This document shows positions 23,883 through 37,592 of a stretch of 64,000 nt of DNA, in pieces. The stretch's first letter is position 1, and the number at the start of each line of letters is the position of its first letter. This DNA comes from Spongospora subterranea f. sp. subterranea (Eukaryota > Endomyxa: Phytomyxea > Phytomyxea > Plasmodiophorida), in the NCBI GenBank assembly GCA_049724395.1, contig JAUGWO010000058.1, positions 20,274-84,273 of the forward strand. The letters run 5' to 3'. Both the position numbers and the translations under genes were made by a program. Under the pieces are notes generated by a model. It had not been told where the DNA came from. It did no database searches and saw only the letters and a program-made list of their open reading frames with translations.

Positions 23883-26800
23883 TTACATCCATGGCATCCA
23901 ACCTATGTAAACCTTAGCATCACGATGACTTTTTGACAACGGGATGACGAAAATCATACCTGCAAACATGCGCCCTAGATTATCAGGTGAAAGTGCCTCT
24001 CGGATCAGGTGCTCGACGTAGCCCTCGACTGAAACAGGTAATGTTGAATCACCAATCCGCCCCGCTAAACGTCGCTCAATGTTTGACATGGCTTTGTGCG
24101 CTCCTGGTGCTTGAAAATGTGAAGCACCCATGGCAGTCCATTCAACAAGTGGATCATGGACAAATGTTTCTAGGCAGTTTTGAAGTACTTCTCGATTTTC
24201 CCGTAGAACTCGGAGAACAATCTGGCAACATGCTCGAAACACACCTTCGACCTAGCCATGAGTCAGCACCTAATATTCGAAAGGTTCCAACCGACGTCAT
24301 ATATACGCGTGTAATTCCCATTCCGTCCACCGAATTTGGAGTCAGGCGAAACGGCACCACCTCGGGCACCTTGAGGTACAAACCTCGATCGAAAAGACAG
24401 TCAAAATCGACGTGAACAGCCTCACCATTGTTTTGATCAACTAATTCGGGTGCATGTAAGATCTCAAACCGGACTCAAAGGTAAACTGGCAATTCCATAC
24501 TGAGAATATTTTCGCCATGACGATCACCTAATCCAACGATGTGACCTGTCATTGACCACGATGCCCATGATCTCGTAAAAATCAACCGATTTTCGTACCA
24601 ACAACTAGACAAATGAGTCAACTAACTAAATCAGTAGGAAACACTGTTGCAAAAGGCGTACTTAGGTTCAGGAAAAGCATTAAGAAAGAATCGATGCATG
24701 GCTGGTGGGAATTTCTCCACTAGATACGAATACCGGGCCGCAGGCTTTTTATGGTTTTCACCATAATACTTCAAAGCGTCACGAGTCTTGAACTCATTAT
24801 CACGTTGGTAGAACTCCAAAAGGTTGCGAAAGCAAGACGTGTTCGGCACCCACTATTCAAGATTGTCAGCAGGCCAAGGAAAAATATAAGGAGACTACAA
24901 CCTCAATAATGCCACAATCTTCACGAAGAGGAAGCACGGCGAAGGTTCTCAGTCGCAAACGCCGCTGACGGGCTGTACTGAGCAGTTAAAACGATGTCCA
25001 AGTGGGAGCGTCAAACTCACAATCTGGTGAAGTTTTCAGCAATCGGTTGACTACCGCGCAAACATCCATCATCCTTGAATTTTTTCTCATGTCTCCCTCC
25101 CCTTCAATTTTGCACAGAAACCAATGTCGGGTTCCGTCATTACCAATAAATTCGGCTTTCCGCGGGCGCTCTTTCGAGGACAAGACATACACAGTTTCGG
25201 ATATATTCGCAAGCATTACAGGGGAGTCCTTGAAAGGGGCAACCGTCGTATTGATAGCTAAAGTACCTGAATACTCGTCCATCCTTTCCGGAATTGCGAC
25301 TGTTAGCGTTGACTGAAGCGGGATGATGAGGCAAGGATTGTTCTGGCGTAGATAACGTCGCAACGCGGCGGGAAGGCGCATCACTTTGAGGTCCGAAGCA
25401 ACAGGTGCGGTGCACAGTTCGATTAGCATTCTTAGGATTTTCTGTGCATGGTGAAGTTCCTCAAGAGCGCTAGAAGATAAGCTTGAGCTAATTGCCCTGA
25501 GTATAGCGGTAATACGGCCGCGGCGATGTTCACTTTTGAAGTTATTCACAGTAGCGACTAGCCATGTGCATTGGCGCGGATGTGCTATGAAAGTTTGAAT
25601 GATAACCGAGCGGAGAAAAGAATAGACCGCATTGTTATCGTTTTGAAGCCGAGAAATTAATTGCGATAGGACGACGAACCAATTATGAGCTGGAACTTTC
25701 AACGCCCATTCTTGCATCCATACTTCCACATCGCTGGTCTTAGTGGGTCCTGCTTTCGAATTAGTTTTGGGAGCAGGATTTGGAGCGAGAACATTAGCAT
25801 GATCACACCAGAGTGTTACGATTCTGGGCAAGGTTTCGTAGACATAAGAGGCTCCTGACATGACAGCGGAACCATAATTATGTATGATTTCAGGAACAAG
25901 ACGCACAATCTGGTCCCGACGAGTCTTATCGGGGATACCGGGCTCATTTAACGCAGAGCGCAAAAGCATGTCACTGAAAGAGGCCCACAGAAAATGAGCT
26001 TTCCCAGAACTGGGATCGTGCGATATTGCACGGCGGTAACAGGACAGAACAGATTCTGACATTCGCGATGCACTCTGTTGCATGTATTGTCCTACAAGAC
26101 ATGTCATATTGCTAAGCTCAAGCATGCGTTCAGCAGATAGATTGCCCATCACAATGGCACTATTGCTGTTTAAATGTTCTTCGAGAACATGTAGAGCCTG
26201 ATGAAGCAAACCTTGAGAACGAAGAAGCTCAGCCTGTTCAATGCCCGTATTCCGAACTTGGAGGCGCTGCGCACGTAGAACTGCATAAGCCCCTTGTTCA
26301 AACTCATTCGCCTGTCTGGCTTCACGTGCAATTTCGAGCCAGCATCGGCCAGCCATCTCCGGCCAGTCAAGTTGCTCGAATAAAAGTCGGTACAGCGACA
26401 ATGGCAGTTCACGAACAATAAAGTTCGACTGCATATTTGAGATGGTCTGCAGCCATGGCCATTGTTGCCGACTGGTCACCTTCGTTAAGGCAATAGTCAA
26501 TCCGTGCAAGGACTGAAGCTGCACCCAGAAAGGATAAGCGCGCATGTATGATTCTTGAGCGGCCGCTGCGAGCCTGTTCATAATATTTGATCGAACGCTA
26601 GACAACGCTAACTGTATTTCGGAGGCATCGGTAGAACGCCATGAAAGTAGAACCTTGCCAAGCCCGCATTCAAACGATGTTGGGTCAGGATGCTGCAATG
26701 TGAAAATGGAAAGCGACGACCAGTTTGCAGCTCTCCAAGATGCAGATATGCCAAGAGAGGCGATGCGACAACGAACAACATGAGGTTGGCATTGGTCGGA

Positions 26801-29800
26801 AAGTAGGGCGCTGGCCTCTGACACACAATTCTCGTATTGACCAAGCCTCAATAAGCAGTATAACAGGTTCGAGCGGTGCTCTAAATTCTCAGGTTCATTC
26901 CGGGCCTCTTCTTGATAACATACCAGAGCGTTGTTCCATTGACCCAAGCTTTCAAAATCACGACCTTGTTCTGTAGGAGTTGGAGGTCCGGATCTTAGGT
27001 GGGATATTCCAATGCAAACCATCAGTGTCGTCAAGGTGTGCAAACAGTTGCTGTAAGAATCCAAGGTCTTTAGAGGTGATTTTGGCGTTCAATTGCCTGA
27101 TATGCATCTCAAAATGTCGCAACGCACGTGCGTTAGCTCCGCACCAATGAGCAGCTTGAGCTAATAAATAATGTGGAATAGCGTTGAGTAACCCTTCTAA
27201 AACAGTCCCTGGAATAGAAACATAGCCAAACACTTTTTGGGGGACATTGGCAACTCCTGTCGTCTGGGGTAAGGCATTCAACTGCATACGCAGCAAATCA
27301 AGTAGATCGAAAATGGTTTGGAGCGAGCTTTGACATGATTGAATTGTTCTATCCCCATCGGTGGTGGCAGATTCCAAAACCACCAAAATTTCCCTCTGAA
27401 TCTGCTCACGGTCATCGCTTGAACCAAAGCACAAACCAGCAACAACTAAGTGTGGAAGAAGAAATTTTGCTGTGGCGACGTCAGAGACAACAGCGCCTCT
27501 GCATGCGTCAAAAATTGGCTTGCATGATCCTTGCGAGCGGGCAATGAGGAATCGAGTCCATTCTGCTAGCCACCTCGCATGAGCTATATCAGGGGCGAAG
27601 AATGTCTGACCATCAACCTGTGATGGTTTACGCTCAGGAATGAAAAAATTAGAGACGAGGCATGGCGCGATCAGCTCTCGGAGGTCAGACGGGAATAGGC
27701 GCCAGAATTCAACCCCTCGCAGCGTGTTAGGAGATAATTCAAGGGCCCCCTCATCACTTGCTAAATCTGGGGTATCAGATCGGCAGCCAACAAAACGAAG
27801 AATTTCCTGAATCGCGAACATTGAACGATTTTGTGCGATTGGAGCCGACGACCGAACTGCTTTTGAAAGGTAGTCGACACACAAAATGAGGGCCAACTGA
27901 TCATTTGACGATATAGCAACCGAGACGCGATGGACATCAGGCGACCAGACTTGAGCAGGATCGATTGCGCCTAAAACTCCAATACATTCCGAACAAATGA
28001 GTCGAGCGGCAGGCGAAGGATCAGAGCATCGGCGCAATAAGGCAGAGTTCAGTGTAAGCAAACATGAATCATTGTTCGACAGAAGGTTCTGAATTTCAGA
28101 GGAATGATGTTCTATGGTTATCTTGAGCTGAAGCAGCGCCATCTCTCGGACATTAGGACTAGCATGATCCATTAGCCGGATTAAATTCCCCTGAACAACT
28201 AATGAACGAAGTATAATCATAAAGGAAACAGACCTACAATTTTGACGACTACATTAGTGTTTCCAACAACATCTTCGACAGATACTTTAATACTACGAAG
28301 AGAAGGGTGATCAGGTATAATCGGAATATCTGAAAAATAGCATGAGAGTTGGCTCCGATTGTGAACCAAAAGCGATTCCAGAAATGTGACAACTTGTTTT
28401 CGGATCTTATCATCATCGGAAGAATGCCAACATGAAAGTAGAATAACAACAACTTGACAGAGACAGCTCCCCAGATGCTCAGGAGACAAAGAAGTCAAGA
28501 AACTTTCAAAAACAGAAAGCACAGATGACTGGACTTCAAACGCGTTCACCGTCTCCAGTGCCATCTTTAATGTAGCAATCATCTTTGAAGTGAAAAAGTT
28601 TAAGCGAGGACCAACTAATTTTGATAAGCTATTTAGACTGCTGAGTGCTTGAATCTTGCGATTATTTGTACAAGTTGGACTTTGTATGATTGAATTCAAA
28701 TGGTCGGAGAGCATGAGAAAGTAATCAGAGCAAAAAGACGATATTTGTGATTGTTCCGGAGGCTGAACTGAAATCTGGCCTGAACGGTAATCGCCGAATC
28801 CGGTATCCGAATCAGCAAGAACGAGTATTGATAACGCATATGTGGCGTTTTCACGCTCTGAGTCGAGACCCATGGCATCGATGAGGCTCTCTAACAGCAA
28901 CAGCTTACACTGCTTAAGAAGCTCTGAAAATCTGAACCCTGGGGCAACACGATCTGAAAGGAAAGCGATGGCAGCTGCAGCTCGGGTTTTTATCGGATCG
29001 TTGTCGACCAGGATTCGAAGCAAAACCGGGGCAATGCGATCTACAACAAGCCTGTGCATGCTGACGCCTAAGCGGAGGGCGATTTCTTGTATTGCATCTT
29101 CTGCATGGTCTAAAATTAATCCTGGTAAGACATTCGGCAATGCATTGTTCAAAAAGCATTTCACATCAACATCGAGGAAAGCCTCACAAATCTCATCGCA
29201 AACCTGACGACGCGTTGACATCCATCTGAGAACGGTCTCATCTATATATGGTTGGCGAACAAGTTGTGCTGTCGTCAAACCGCGAACCCGAGCAATCTCG
29301 CACACTTCAAAATAAGCCAATGCTCGTAAACTGACATCTTCTTGCAGCATTTGCTGAATCAATACAAACACAATAACAGCCTGAGCCGTCCCTATCAAAT
29401 GTTTTCCAACTGATGACAGAGCAAGAACAACGTCCCGAAACATATCCAGATCACCATGGGCGATGTTTGCCTGGGGAAGCTGTGAGAGCATATTGCGATT
29501 TTTTGAAGTGATTTACCTCGACAAGAAGTTCGACAAGACAATGAACAGAGCGAAGAATCGGATTAGAACGAGCCTGAGGTTCTTCATGTGCCGGACCGAA
29601 AAGGATAACAAGTGGGCAAGTATCATTTTCGCCACCTTTCACTAAGAGATGCATTGAGTTTGCCGTCGCTAGCCGGACTTCGCTGTGATGATCAAAGAGC
29701 AGGTCGACAATAAGTGCTCGTAGGGCTTGTGATGATACTATCAAATCATCCCTATTGCAATGGCAAATCGCGCGAAAAATAGAGGATGCCATCTGCGAGC

Positions 29801-32121
29801 GAATGCCGACAGGCAGTGAAGGGCCAAGCAGGGCTAAAAACGGAGATACAGTTGTCCATCGAAAAGTTTGTGTTTTCGTTGGAAGTACAGCTGAATTATG
29901 CGGTTCTGAATCGCAAATGGAGCAATTAATCTTTCCGTCGAGACCGCGTTGCTCATCGGCATTTAGCGCAGGCAACACGCAGCGGTTGGATAGTACACAA
30001 AACAGACGACCTATCGCGCCCGAGATTGAATATTGGTATTCGACCCTGCTACATAAAGAATTTAGGCGAACGAGTAAAGACAATGCGTCAGGCGAAGAAT
30101 TGCAATCTGGAGAATAAAACCGGCCCACAATCTGAGGCAGGTAACGAATTGGAAACGAAGACTTTGTCAAAACTTTGTCAATAAGTATCATTTCTGAGGT
30201 CATTGAAAGGCAAGGTAAAGATATCCATGCGTTGATACACCACTCTTGAATTGAATCCGTAATTTTGTCTCGATGACCTGAAGAGTCAAATGGGATTTCG
30301 AACAGGGACAGCAGATTGCCGTAGATTATAGATTTCGAATGACAATCAGGTAAAATTCGCGCGATATGTGGAATAAATTTGAAAGCTGCCAAGATAAGGG
30401 CAAGTGAAACCCCTACAGAGCGATCATCAGTAGAGATTGCCAAACAATCTTGACCATAAGATAAAATTTCCTGAATCCACGTCGAGACGACGGTAATAAG
30501 CCTGCCTAAAAGCCCTGAATCGGGAAACTCAGAGAAGCAAATGAATACTTCCGTAACAAGAAGGAAGTCAGTTAGAGCATTTGGTTGCGTGAAATAACTC
30601 TTGGAAGGAGATACGTTTAGCGCTTTTTTTACAAATTCGTGGAAAAACGACCAGCACGCTCTGGATATCAAATCTATTGGGAAGCACCCCTCTTTGATTA
30701 CGGAAAAAGATGCGGGTGGGGAGGCATTCAAGGCCAAAGATAAAGCTCGGAACTGATTGGGGAGAGAGCTCAGAACAAGGTGAAACACTGGACGCAAATG
30801 ACATAACAGATCCGGGCGAGACAAGCAGAACTGGAGTGTGGAGAGATGAAGCCTCAAAAAGGAGAACATCTGATGTAAATGCAGTAGCAATCTACCCATG
30901 CTTTCTTTCAATTCGTAAGAATGAGCAAACTCAAGGGTGCGCGGTAAAAGAATCAAAAGCGGCCGCAAAAATGAACGAGCGTGTTTAGAATTCGTTGTGA
31001 TGAGCAGAAGCGAAACTAACGCAGCAACATATGACTCCAGAGTCGCAGTCCTAAACGAATCAGTGGCAATCAGCTCTAAGAACTGAAAAAGTGCTATTAA
31101 TGCTGGCTCAGGAACAGGAACAGCAGATCGTACAGCTTGCAATAAAGCAAATGCTGAAGCCTACAAAACAATCATCGTCAATGCAAAACTAGAGTACATT
31201 GCTTACCTCTTGAACATCTGGACTGAAATTCAAAACCTGTTGCGAAATTACAGAGGGCAGTCCGACTAGGAAATCACGAAGATACATATTTTGAGCAGTC
31301 ATGCGACCAACAATTGTTGTGCACGAAGCATGAAACTGCTCCAAACGTTGCACTGTCCCAATATCAACCATGAAGGCCTCCTTGAGCTGGCTATGTTCAC
31401 ACGAAGGAGGGAAATGATGATGTCGATATCACATTACTGCAGCATATCATACTTTGACAGTCGAATGAACAACAGCGAACGTGCTGGAAGAACGATGGCA
31501 GAGCGACGATATGGACACGTATACCACCCTGCTCTGTAGCATGGCGAGACCCGGAAATACTAAAAGCTGACAATTCGGAAAGTACATGAAGCAAATCTGA
31601 AAATATGTGCCGGAATGGTTGAATGCTACAGCGTTGAATGAACTGGATCAATAAAACAAGATTATCTACGAAAGCCATTTTCACTGAGGTCAGCGTCATA
31701 TATCCATCGCGTATCCTACCTGTGATCGAGGTTCGCAAGCTATTCAAATTTGGATCAGCGATTTGCTTGAACATCAAAGTCATGAACGGTAGGACAGCCG
31801 TCACGTCATCTATATTGGAAACCAACCGCATTACTGCACGAATAAAAGAAGACCTCAAGCTACGACTTGAGAATTAAAAACTTGATTTATATTCCACATA
31901 CCGCCAAATACTTGATCGCAAACTCCAGTATGTAAGGACGTCCTGATGAGCCCGATAAGCTCTTCCGCAGCACTTTTATCGAATTCTCCACTATCCAGCT
32001 GTGCCACATGCTTGGCTACTACTTGCGGCAACGCCTGCCGCAGGAGCCTCAAGCGTTCTTCATCGCCGAATGGAGATCGCTCCCCCATTAATGCACCTCC
32101 ACCATCACTATCGATTTGCAT
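23883..32121 (-). CDS. ATR: ATR/Mec1/Rad3 checkpoint kinase
   Basis: A multi-exon minus-strand gene of about 8.2 kb and roughly 2,500 residues. The start is taken at the first ATG (32121; MQIDSDGGG). HEAT-like helices fill about 31860-27060, joined by introns near 31160, 29490 and 28230. The FAT domain follows ([17 protein letters not shown]). The PIKK domain has [19 protein letters not shown], the catalytic loop [11 protein letters not shown] (about 24505-24540), [12 protein letters not shown] (about 24380-24420) and [17 protein letters not shown]. The end, [13 protein letters not shown] and, after splicing, RMFAGWMPWM, is an ATR-type FATC. It phosphorylates checkpoint targets at RPA-coated DNA. 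One extra base at 27011-27012 breaks [12 protein letters not shown], whose spacing otherwise matches ATR exactly. Joints near 31430 and 31860 did not resolve cleanly. Confidence 0.9.
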
Positions 32122-32652
32122 CTGATCAATTGACCCTATGCTTTTACATGACAACTAAGCTCAGCTGGATGAGCAGACAGAACCCCGTGATTCCGTGAAC
32201 AGCGGCTAAGAAAATATAACAGCGAATCACGTTGGCAATGCTTTGCCCTCTAGCCCTCCCTTCAGGCCATCATTCATCTGCATACGCATCAATGATTCCT
32301 TTTCACTTGGCATTGCACTTCTCGAATCCCGAGGTCACAATTAATGTAGCAAACGCCAAAAATTCAAAACTATGAATTCGCCCAAACCTATTCGTTCTGC
32401 AAATAACACAAGCCTTGGAAGACGCATGACATGCGATGAGTGAAATCTAACAAACAAAATCGGGTCGATTTACCCCAAATTTCGCCATTAATTGAAGCCG
32501 TTGTGTCCACTCTTATCTGAATCAATGACTCACGGACTTACGCATCTTATTGACAGACTCACTTTTTCACCGATCACAACTTCGTATCGGTTGTTCTAGA
32601 ACGACAGTGACACAGCGACACTCCTGACCAGCCAGTCATATCATATTAAGCG
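32122..32652. promoter_or_regulatory. Divergent intergenic region ATR / eIF1
   Basis: About 530 bp between the ATG codons of the minus-strand ATR gene and the plus-strand eIF1 gene. No ORF of note and no clear TATA box were seen. By position it must carry both promoters, possibly shared. Confidence 0.5.
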
Positions 32653-33040
32653 ATGTCGCAGCTATCGAGCATGTTATTCCCAAAAAACGATCATTTTGCT
32701 GAGGGGACTGATCAGCCCCATGAACATGGCAACTATGTCCACATTCGCATCCAACAGAGAAACGGACGAAAAAGCTTGACCACCGTTCAGGGGCTGCCTG
32801 CCGATTTAGATTTTATCAAGATTCTAAAGGTTAACCGATTTATTTTGTCAGTATGAATGTCTGAGTATTGACTATTAGCAGGCGCTTAAGAAGACATTTT
32901 CCACAAATGGAACAATCGTTCACGACGTTGAAATGGGTCGTGTTATTCAACTGCAAGGCGATCAGCGCAAGCATGTCTTGTTTTTTCTGACTAAATATAA
33001 AATTTGTGCAAGGACAGAAATCAAAGTACACGGTTTTTAA
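32653..33040 (+). CDS. SUI1: Translation initiation factor eIF1 (SUI1)
   Basis: Two exons, 32653-32829 and 32882-33040, give a 111-residue protein, the usual eIF1 length. HIRIQQRNGRKSLTTVQGLP is the hallmark eIF1 block; after splicing out 52 nt, ALKKTFSTNGTIVHD and GRVIQLQGDQRKHV follow, and the end KVHGF is the conserved C-terminus. eIF1 sits on the 40S subunit near the P site and enforces start-codon stringency. The start context is GCG before ATG, a less-than-ideal context; eIF1 genes in many eukaryotes keep a weak context for autoregulation, but whether that applies here is inference. The gene is divergent from ATR. Confidence 0.95.
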
Positions 33041-35040
33041 TTTTCAAGGAAATAAAAATCACATCGTGCCATTTATTTTATTTGGTTATTTGTATTAGAC
33101 GAGGTTCAAATCAGAGCCTACGCAGAGGTGGTGGTTCAATCGCCATAACATTAAGTTTCCCCAGGGATATCTCCTACGGTTTGCGTACAGGTATTTAGAA
33201 AGAGGGATATAACGGCAACCAGTTAACCCCTAGAATCGATTGATGAAACCGGTGTAAATCGCTATTTTCGCCAACAATGTGGCAGTCCCGATGTATGTCT
33301 GAGTTAATCATGATCCGCAGCGTTTGAGCCGAACAAACACATCAGGGTAGTTGATTTCGGATGCCCATTTCGCAACGGGTGCTTGAGGACGACATCCAAA
33401 TCTCCTGTCTTATAAATTATGCTAAAGGACAACATCAAACTTACACCTCACCAAAATGCGGCTTATGAATATCGTTATCAAATCAAAAAGAATGTAACCC
33501 TGAGGGTCCTAGCGGTTATGATTGGCGAAAAAACTGACCCCAGTAAACGAAATTTTCTGGGAGATCACGGCGGATTCGATGTCTAAAAAAACAAGGCGGT
33601 CGACGGCGCATTTGGTTTTCTGACCGATTTCAGAGCAAGGCTGCGGCGGGATACTACGACGACCAAGAGAAGTGTTGGATGGCAAATATGGGTTGTGTTG
33701 AGAGAAGTTGAAAACGGGAATGAACTCGAATCGTAGCCTACATTCGATGATGCAACCTCGCAGACCCGTAACACCGTCATCAACGCTCCTGGATTGAACC
33801 GCTTTCTACTACAAATGCTACTGTGGTGATTCTAGAACATCTTCTCTTCTTATTTTCCTTCTATCTTTAGAACGGGTATCTCCTCCGGACGCCGACGTCA
33901 TTACTTCACCATCCTCACCAAACCTACAAATGCAAACTACTCATCGGCACGCTGGCGATTGCCTTCACGACGCACGTAATTCCATCGTTCGCACGCTGAT
34001 CGTCGACGAAGAGATGGCCAACTCACCCTGAATCGCATGGTCGTTCTTGAACAAAACTCTGTCTTCCTTCATCTTCTCCAGCCAAAGTCGCAGTCTACAT
34101 TATTAGACATTTTATTAGGCCTATCCGCATCATTAAATGTGCTGGGTTCTTACAACCGTCCCGTATTCCACCTTTCTCGACAGACCCCAATATCGTCACC
34201 CACCAGTATGTTTGGTTGACGTACTGTATTTTTCTGCCGCTGCCCTGCTTTAAACACTACAGTACAGTGTCGACCGGATTGCCCACTAAATTCGTCGTGA
34301 TCTCTCCGAGAATTTGATATCAGGTATCCAGCACTACCACCATAACTTTTGAAAAATAACCACTTTCCTCGTTGGAGCACATTGCTGTTGATAAGCCCTG
34401 CCATAGGCCCTGTTCTCAATTTTGGCTCAACTTGTGATGCACTCAGGAATGATATTTGACCATTGTTAGAACTCGATTAACAGCGTTATGTGAAACCAAT
34501 ATCGTCAGGACTTCTGAATATCGTAAAAGTCTACAAAATACTGGCAAGTGTCGAAATCACAGCACATAAGCGCGCACGTCAATGGATGCAATAAAAACGC
34601 ACCCCATAAACTGGGAAGGTACAAAGGCAAACTGCAAGACAAATGCAAAACTTCAATAAGAGCTCCAGAAGTTGACCGGATCTTAAACTAAAGAGAGTAC
34701 ATACATCAATTAAAGCATGTATGCGCTGCCTGTACGATTGGAAGACGTCCCATCATACGCCGTGGCCTGATGAGACAAAAAGCAGATCCACTTCAGAAAA
34801 CAAATGTTTCACGGGTTGATTCGTATCGGTTTAACCCAAGCTACTCGAGTTGGAGAACGTCACGACGGTCCCAGTATCAGACGAGTATGAAATACCTTGG
34901 AAGGTGTCTGTGCCGTTTCCCGTCGTCATCTCATACCGAGAACATAAACCAAAAGGCCACGCAGTGTTCGTCTCGAGGACGCGTCGCGCAGTCGTCAGAA
35001 TATTTCTGTTCAAGGTCAAGTTATAATAACGTGCACGTTC
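33041..35040. other. Two-kilobase intergenic stretch
   Basis: Only short ORFs on both strands, overlapping and without family resemblance. T-loop-like GGTTCAA strings occur near 33105 and 33135, but no cloverleaf could be folded around them. It separates eIF1 from the TM9SF promoter. Nothing else is supported. Confidence 0.4.
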
Positions 35041-35047
35041 TATAAAA
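35041..35047 (+). promoter_or_regulatory. TATA box of the TM9SF gene
   Basis: TATAAAA lies 52 bp upstream of the TM9SF ATG at 35099, in a suitable place to set a start site about 25-30 bp downstream. Assigned by sequence and position only. Confidence 0.5.
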
Positions 35048-35098
35048 CTGCAGGTCTGAGGAGAGACGTCTATCTTCATCACCTCTGCTGTGATTAAG

Positions 35099-37463
35099 AT
35101 GTCGCCTCTTCATCTCTTCCTGGGATTATCGCTCTTGCTGTCCTTGTCGTCGGCGTTCTACCTTCCCGGCGTTGCTCCCAGGCAGTTTGACAAGGGCGAT
35201 CCCATTGATCTCAAGGTCAAGGGGTTGAATTCCATCAAGACTCAATATCCCTATGATTACTATGACCTGAGTTTCTGCCGACCTAAGCAAATTGTTCATA
35301 AAGCCGAGAACTTGGGTGAGCATTTGACCGGGGAGACCATTGAAAACTCCCCATATGAAATCAAAATGGGCGTAAAGTTCGACTGCAAGGTTCTCTGTGG
35401 CACCCCATTGGAAAGGACGGACGCTGCTGAGCAGTTCATTGAAAAAATTAAACAAGATTATCGGGTTAACATGTATGTTGATTATCTACATATTTTTATC
35501 GTCATTTTCTCACTTTAGTAGGATTGTCGATAATCTCCCGGCTGCCATGAAGTTCCAGATATCGTCAAATGCTGATATCGCAGGCCAAAGGCCAACAGAA
35601 GACGAGGTTCACTTGGTCTTAGTTGTCGTCTCCGAATTATTGACATATTGACAGATCGTCTACGAGCAAGGTTTTCCGCTAGGATTCAATGGCGGACCAG
35701 AAGCTCCTCAGGTCTCAGTCAAAGGAGAAGTGTACATCAACAATCACGTCAAAATTAGACTTCTTTACCACGATGACCCAACTTCATATAAGGGAAGCAG
35801 GTTCGTTGCAAACAATGGTGGTATCTAGTCGCTAAAATTTCTGGTCAAGAATTGTAGGGTTCGAGGTGATGCCATATAGTGTTCAGCATAAATATGAAGG
35901 TGATTGGCCAACCGATCCGGAGAAAGAATCGCAGATGCAACTTTCAACTTGTCCAGTAATCCAATCTTCGAACCCGATGAGTTTGACTAACGTACGTATC
36001 GGCCATGAACACCCCAAGTACTCGGTGGAATTTGACTTGATTTATTAGACGAAAGGTTCACCAGTGCTTATTTGGACTTACGACGTTGAGTTTGTCGTGT
36101 CGCCAATCAAATGGGCGTCGCGGTGGGACCTGTATCTCAAGATGACTGATTCCAAAATCCATTGGTTATCTATTATCAACTCGTTGATGATTGTTTTGTT
36201 CCTATCGGGTATGGTTGCGATGATAATGATGAGAACCCTTCATAGGTATTTCCAGCTATTGTAAGCAAACGGTGTATTGAAACAAATTCCATAGGGACTT
36301 CCGTCGATATAACGAACTCGAGCAGGACGAGGAGACTCAACAAGAAGAAATTGGCTGGAAACTTGTTCATGGTGACGTTTTTCGCCCGCCTCAGTATGGT
36401 GGATTGTTCTCCATTATTGTTGGCAGCGGTGTTCAAGTTACGTTAATGTCAATAATCACAATGTTTTTTGCGGTTCTTGGATTTCTTTCTCCTGCCAATC
36501 GGGGTGGTTTAATGACAGCGCTGGTCCTGATTTTTGTTTTTATGGGAATCGCGGCAGGTACTCGTTGCTGATGAGGTTCTTATTTTCTTTCGTTAAGCAT
36601 TTTGCAGGTTATTTTTCGGCCCGTACCTACAAGATGTTTGGTTTAACGGAATGGCGAAAGAACACCCTCCTCACTGCGCTGATGTTTCCGGGATATTGTT
36701 TTGGTGTATTTTTCACGTTGAACCTTATCGTTTGGTCCAAACATTCATCAGGTGCTGTTCCTTTCGGCACACTTTTCGCATTACTTGTCCTCTGGTTCGG
36801 AATCTCGGTTCCTTTGGTATATTTAGGAAGGTAAACTTCCCCAACGGTTTCTGTTGCGTAAACTTTTATCTGACGTTAACTGTCAGTTATTTCGGTTATA
36901 AGAAACCGTCTGATCCTCTTCCTGTTAAAGTTAACCAGATTCCCCGTCAGATACCTACACAAATCTGGTATATGAGGCCTTCTTTTTCGCTTATTGTCGG
37001 AGGGATGTTGCCTTTTGGAGCGGTGTTTATTGAGATTTTCTTTATAATGTCCAGTCTTTGGTTGCACCGATTTTATTACATGTTCGGGTTTTTGGTGATT
37101 GTATTTGCGATTCTTGCTATCACCTGTGCCGAAATCACCATCGTCATGTGCTACTTCCATTTATGCAGGTAATTAATCACTCTCACAGTCCTTTTATTTT
37201 CTTCTAAATTCTATCGAAGTGAGGATTATCAATGGTGGTGGCGGTCGTTTTTCACATCTGGCGCCTCCGCTGGATACCTTTTCATATACTCGGTTGTGTA
37301 TTTTGCCACTAACTTACACATCAAGGAGTTCGCGTCGACTTTCTTGTTTTTCGGGTACATGACCCTAATATCAACTGCCTTCTTTCTTGTAACCGGAACG
37401 ATCGGCTATCTTGCGACATTATCCTTCGTGAAAAAGATCTACGGGTCCATCAAAGTTGATTGA
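35099..37463 (+). CDS. Transmembrane 9 superfamily protein (EMP70/TMN type)
   Basis: About eight exons encode roughly 630 residues. The first exon has a signal peptide (MSPLHLFLGLSLLLSLSSA), then FYLPGVAPRQF, the hallmark of mature TM9SF proteins. A lumenal domain follows (PYDYYDLSFCRP), then IKWASRWDLYLKMTD and IHWLSIINSLMIVLFLSGM at the first membrane span, and a polytopic C-terminal half with the expected TM9SF strings (EWRKNTLLTA, CYFHLC). The last residues are IKVD, matching the KxD/E retention motif that keeps these proteins in the Golgi. Introns at 35473-35518, 35818-35856 and 36246-36294 splice in frame. Family members act in endosome/Golgi sorting and adhesion. The gene ends only 130 bp before the next start. 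Confidence 0.92.
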
Positions 37464-37592
37464 TGTGGCTGTATATGTGCAGAATTGAGTGAATAAATGC
37501 AGGACGTTATCGCCTGAGTTGATATTCGATAGTATATCTGATTGCCGATAGGAAATTATCGTCACAGGGGATAACTACGATTGAATGGTCCA

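Noticed and set aside
24960-24990. A 15-nt in-frame 'intron' (GT...CAG) in ATR
   Set aside because: A normal intron of about 50 nt with a GTGAGT donor just upstream gives [20 protein letters not shown], which fits ATR better.
27000-27070. A 49-nt intron explaining the ATR frame change
   Set aside because: It would delete the conserved DG-x-x-G block; reading the extra base as an indel reproduces the family spacing exactly.
33095-33150. Possible tRNA from GGTTCAA-type strings
   Set aside because: No acceptor stem or cloverleaf could be drawn around either B-box-like string.
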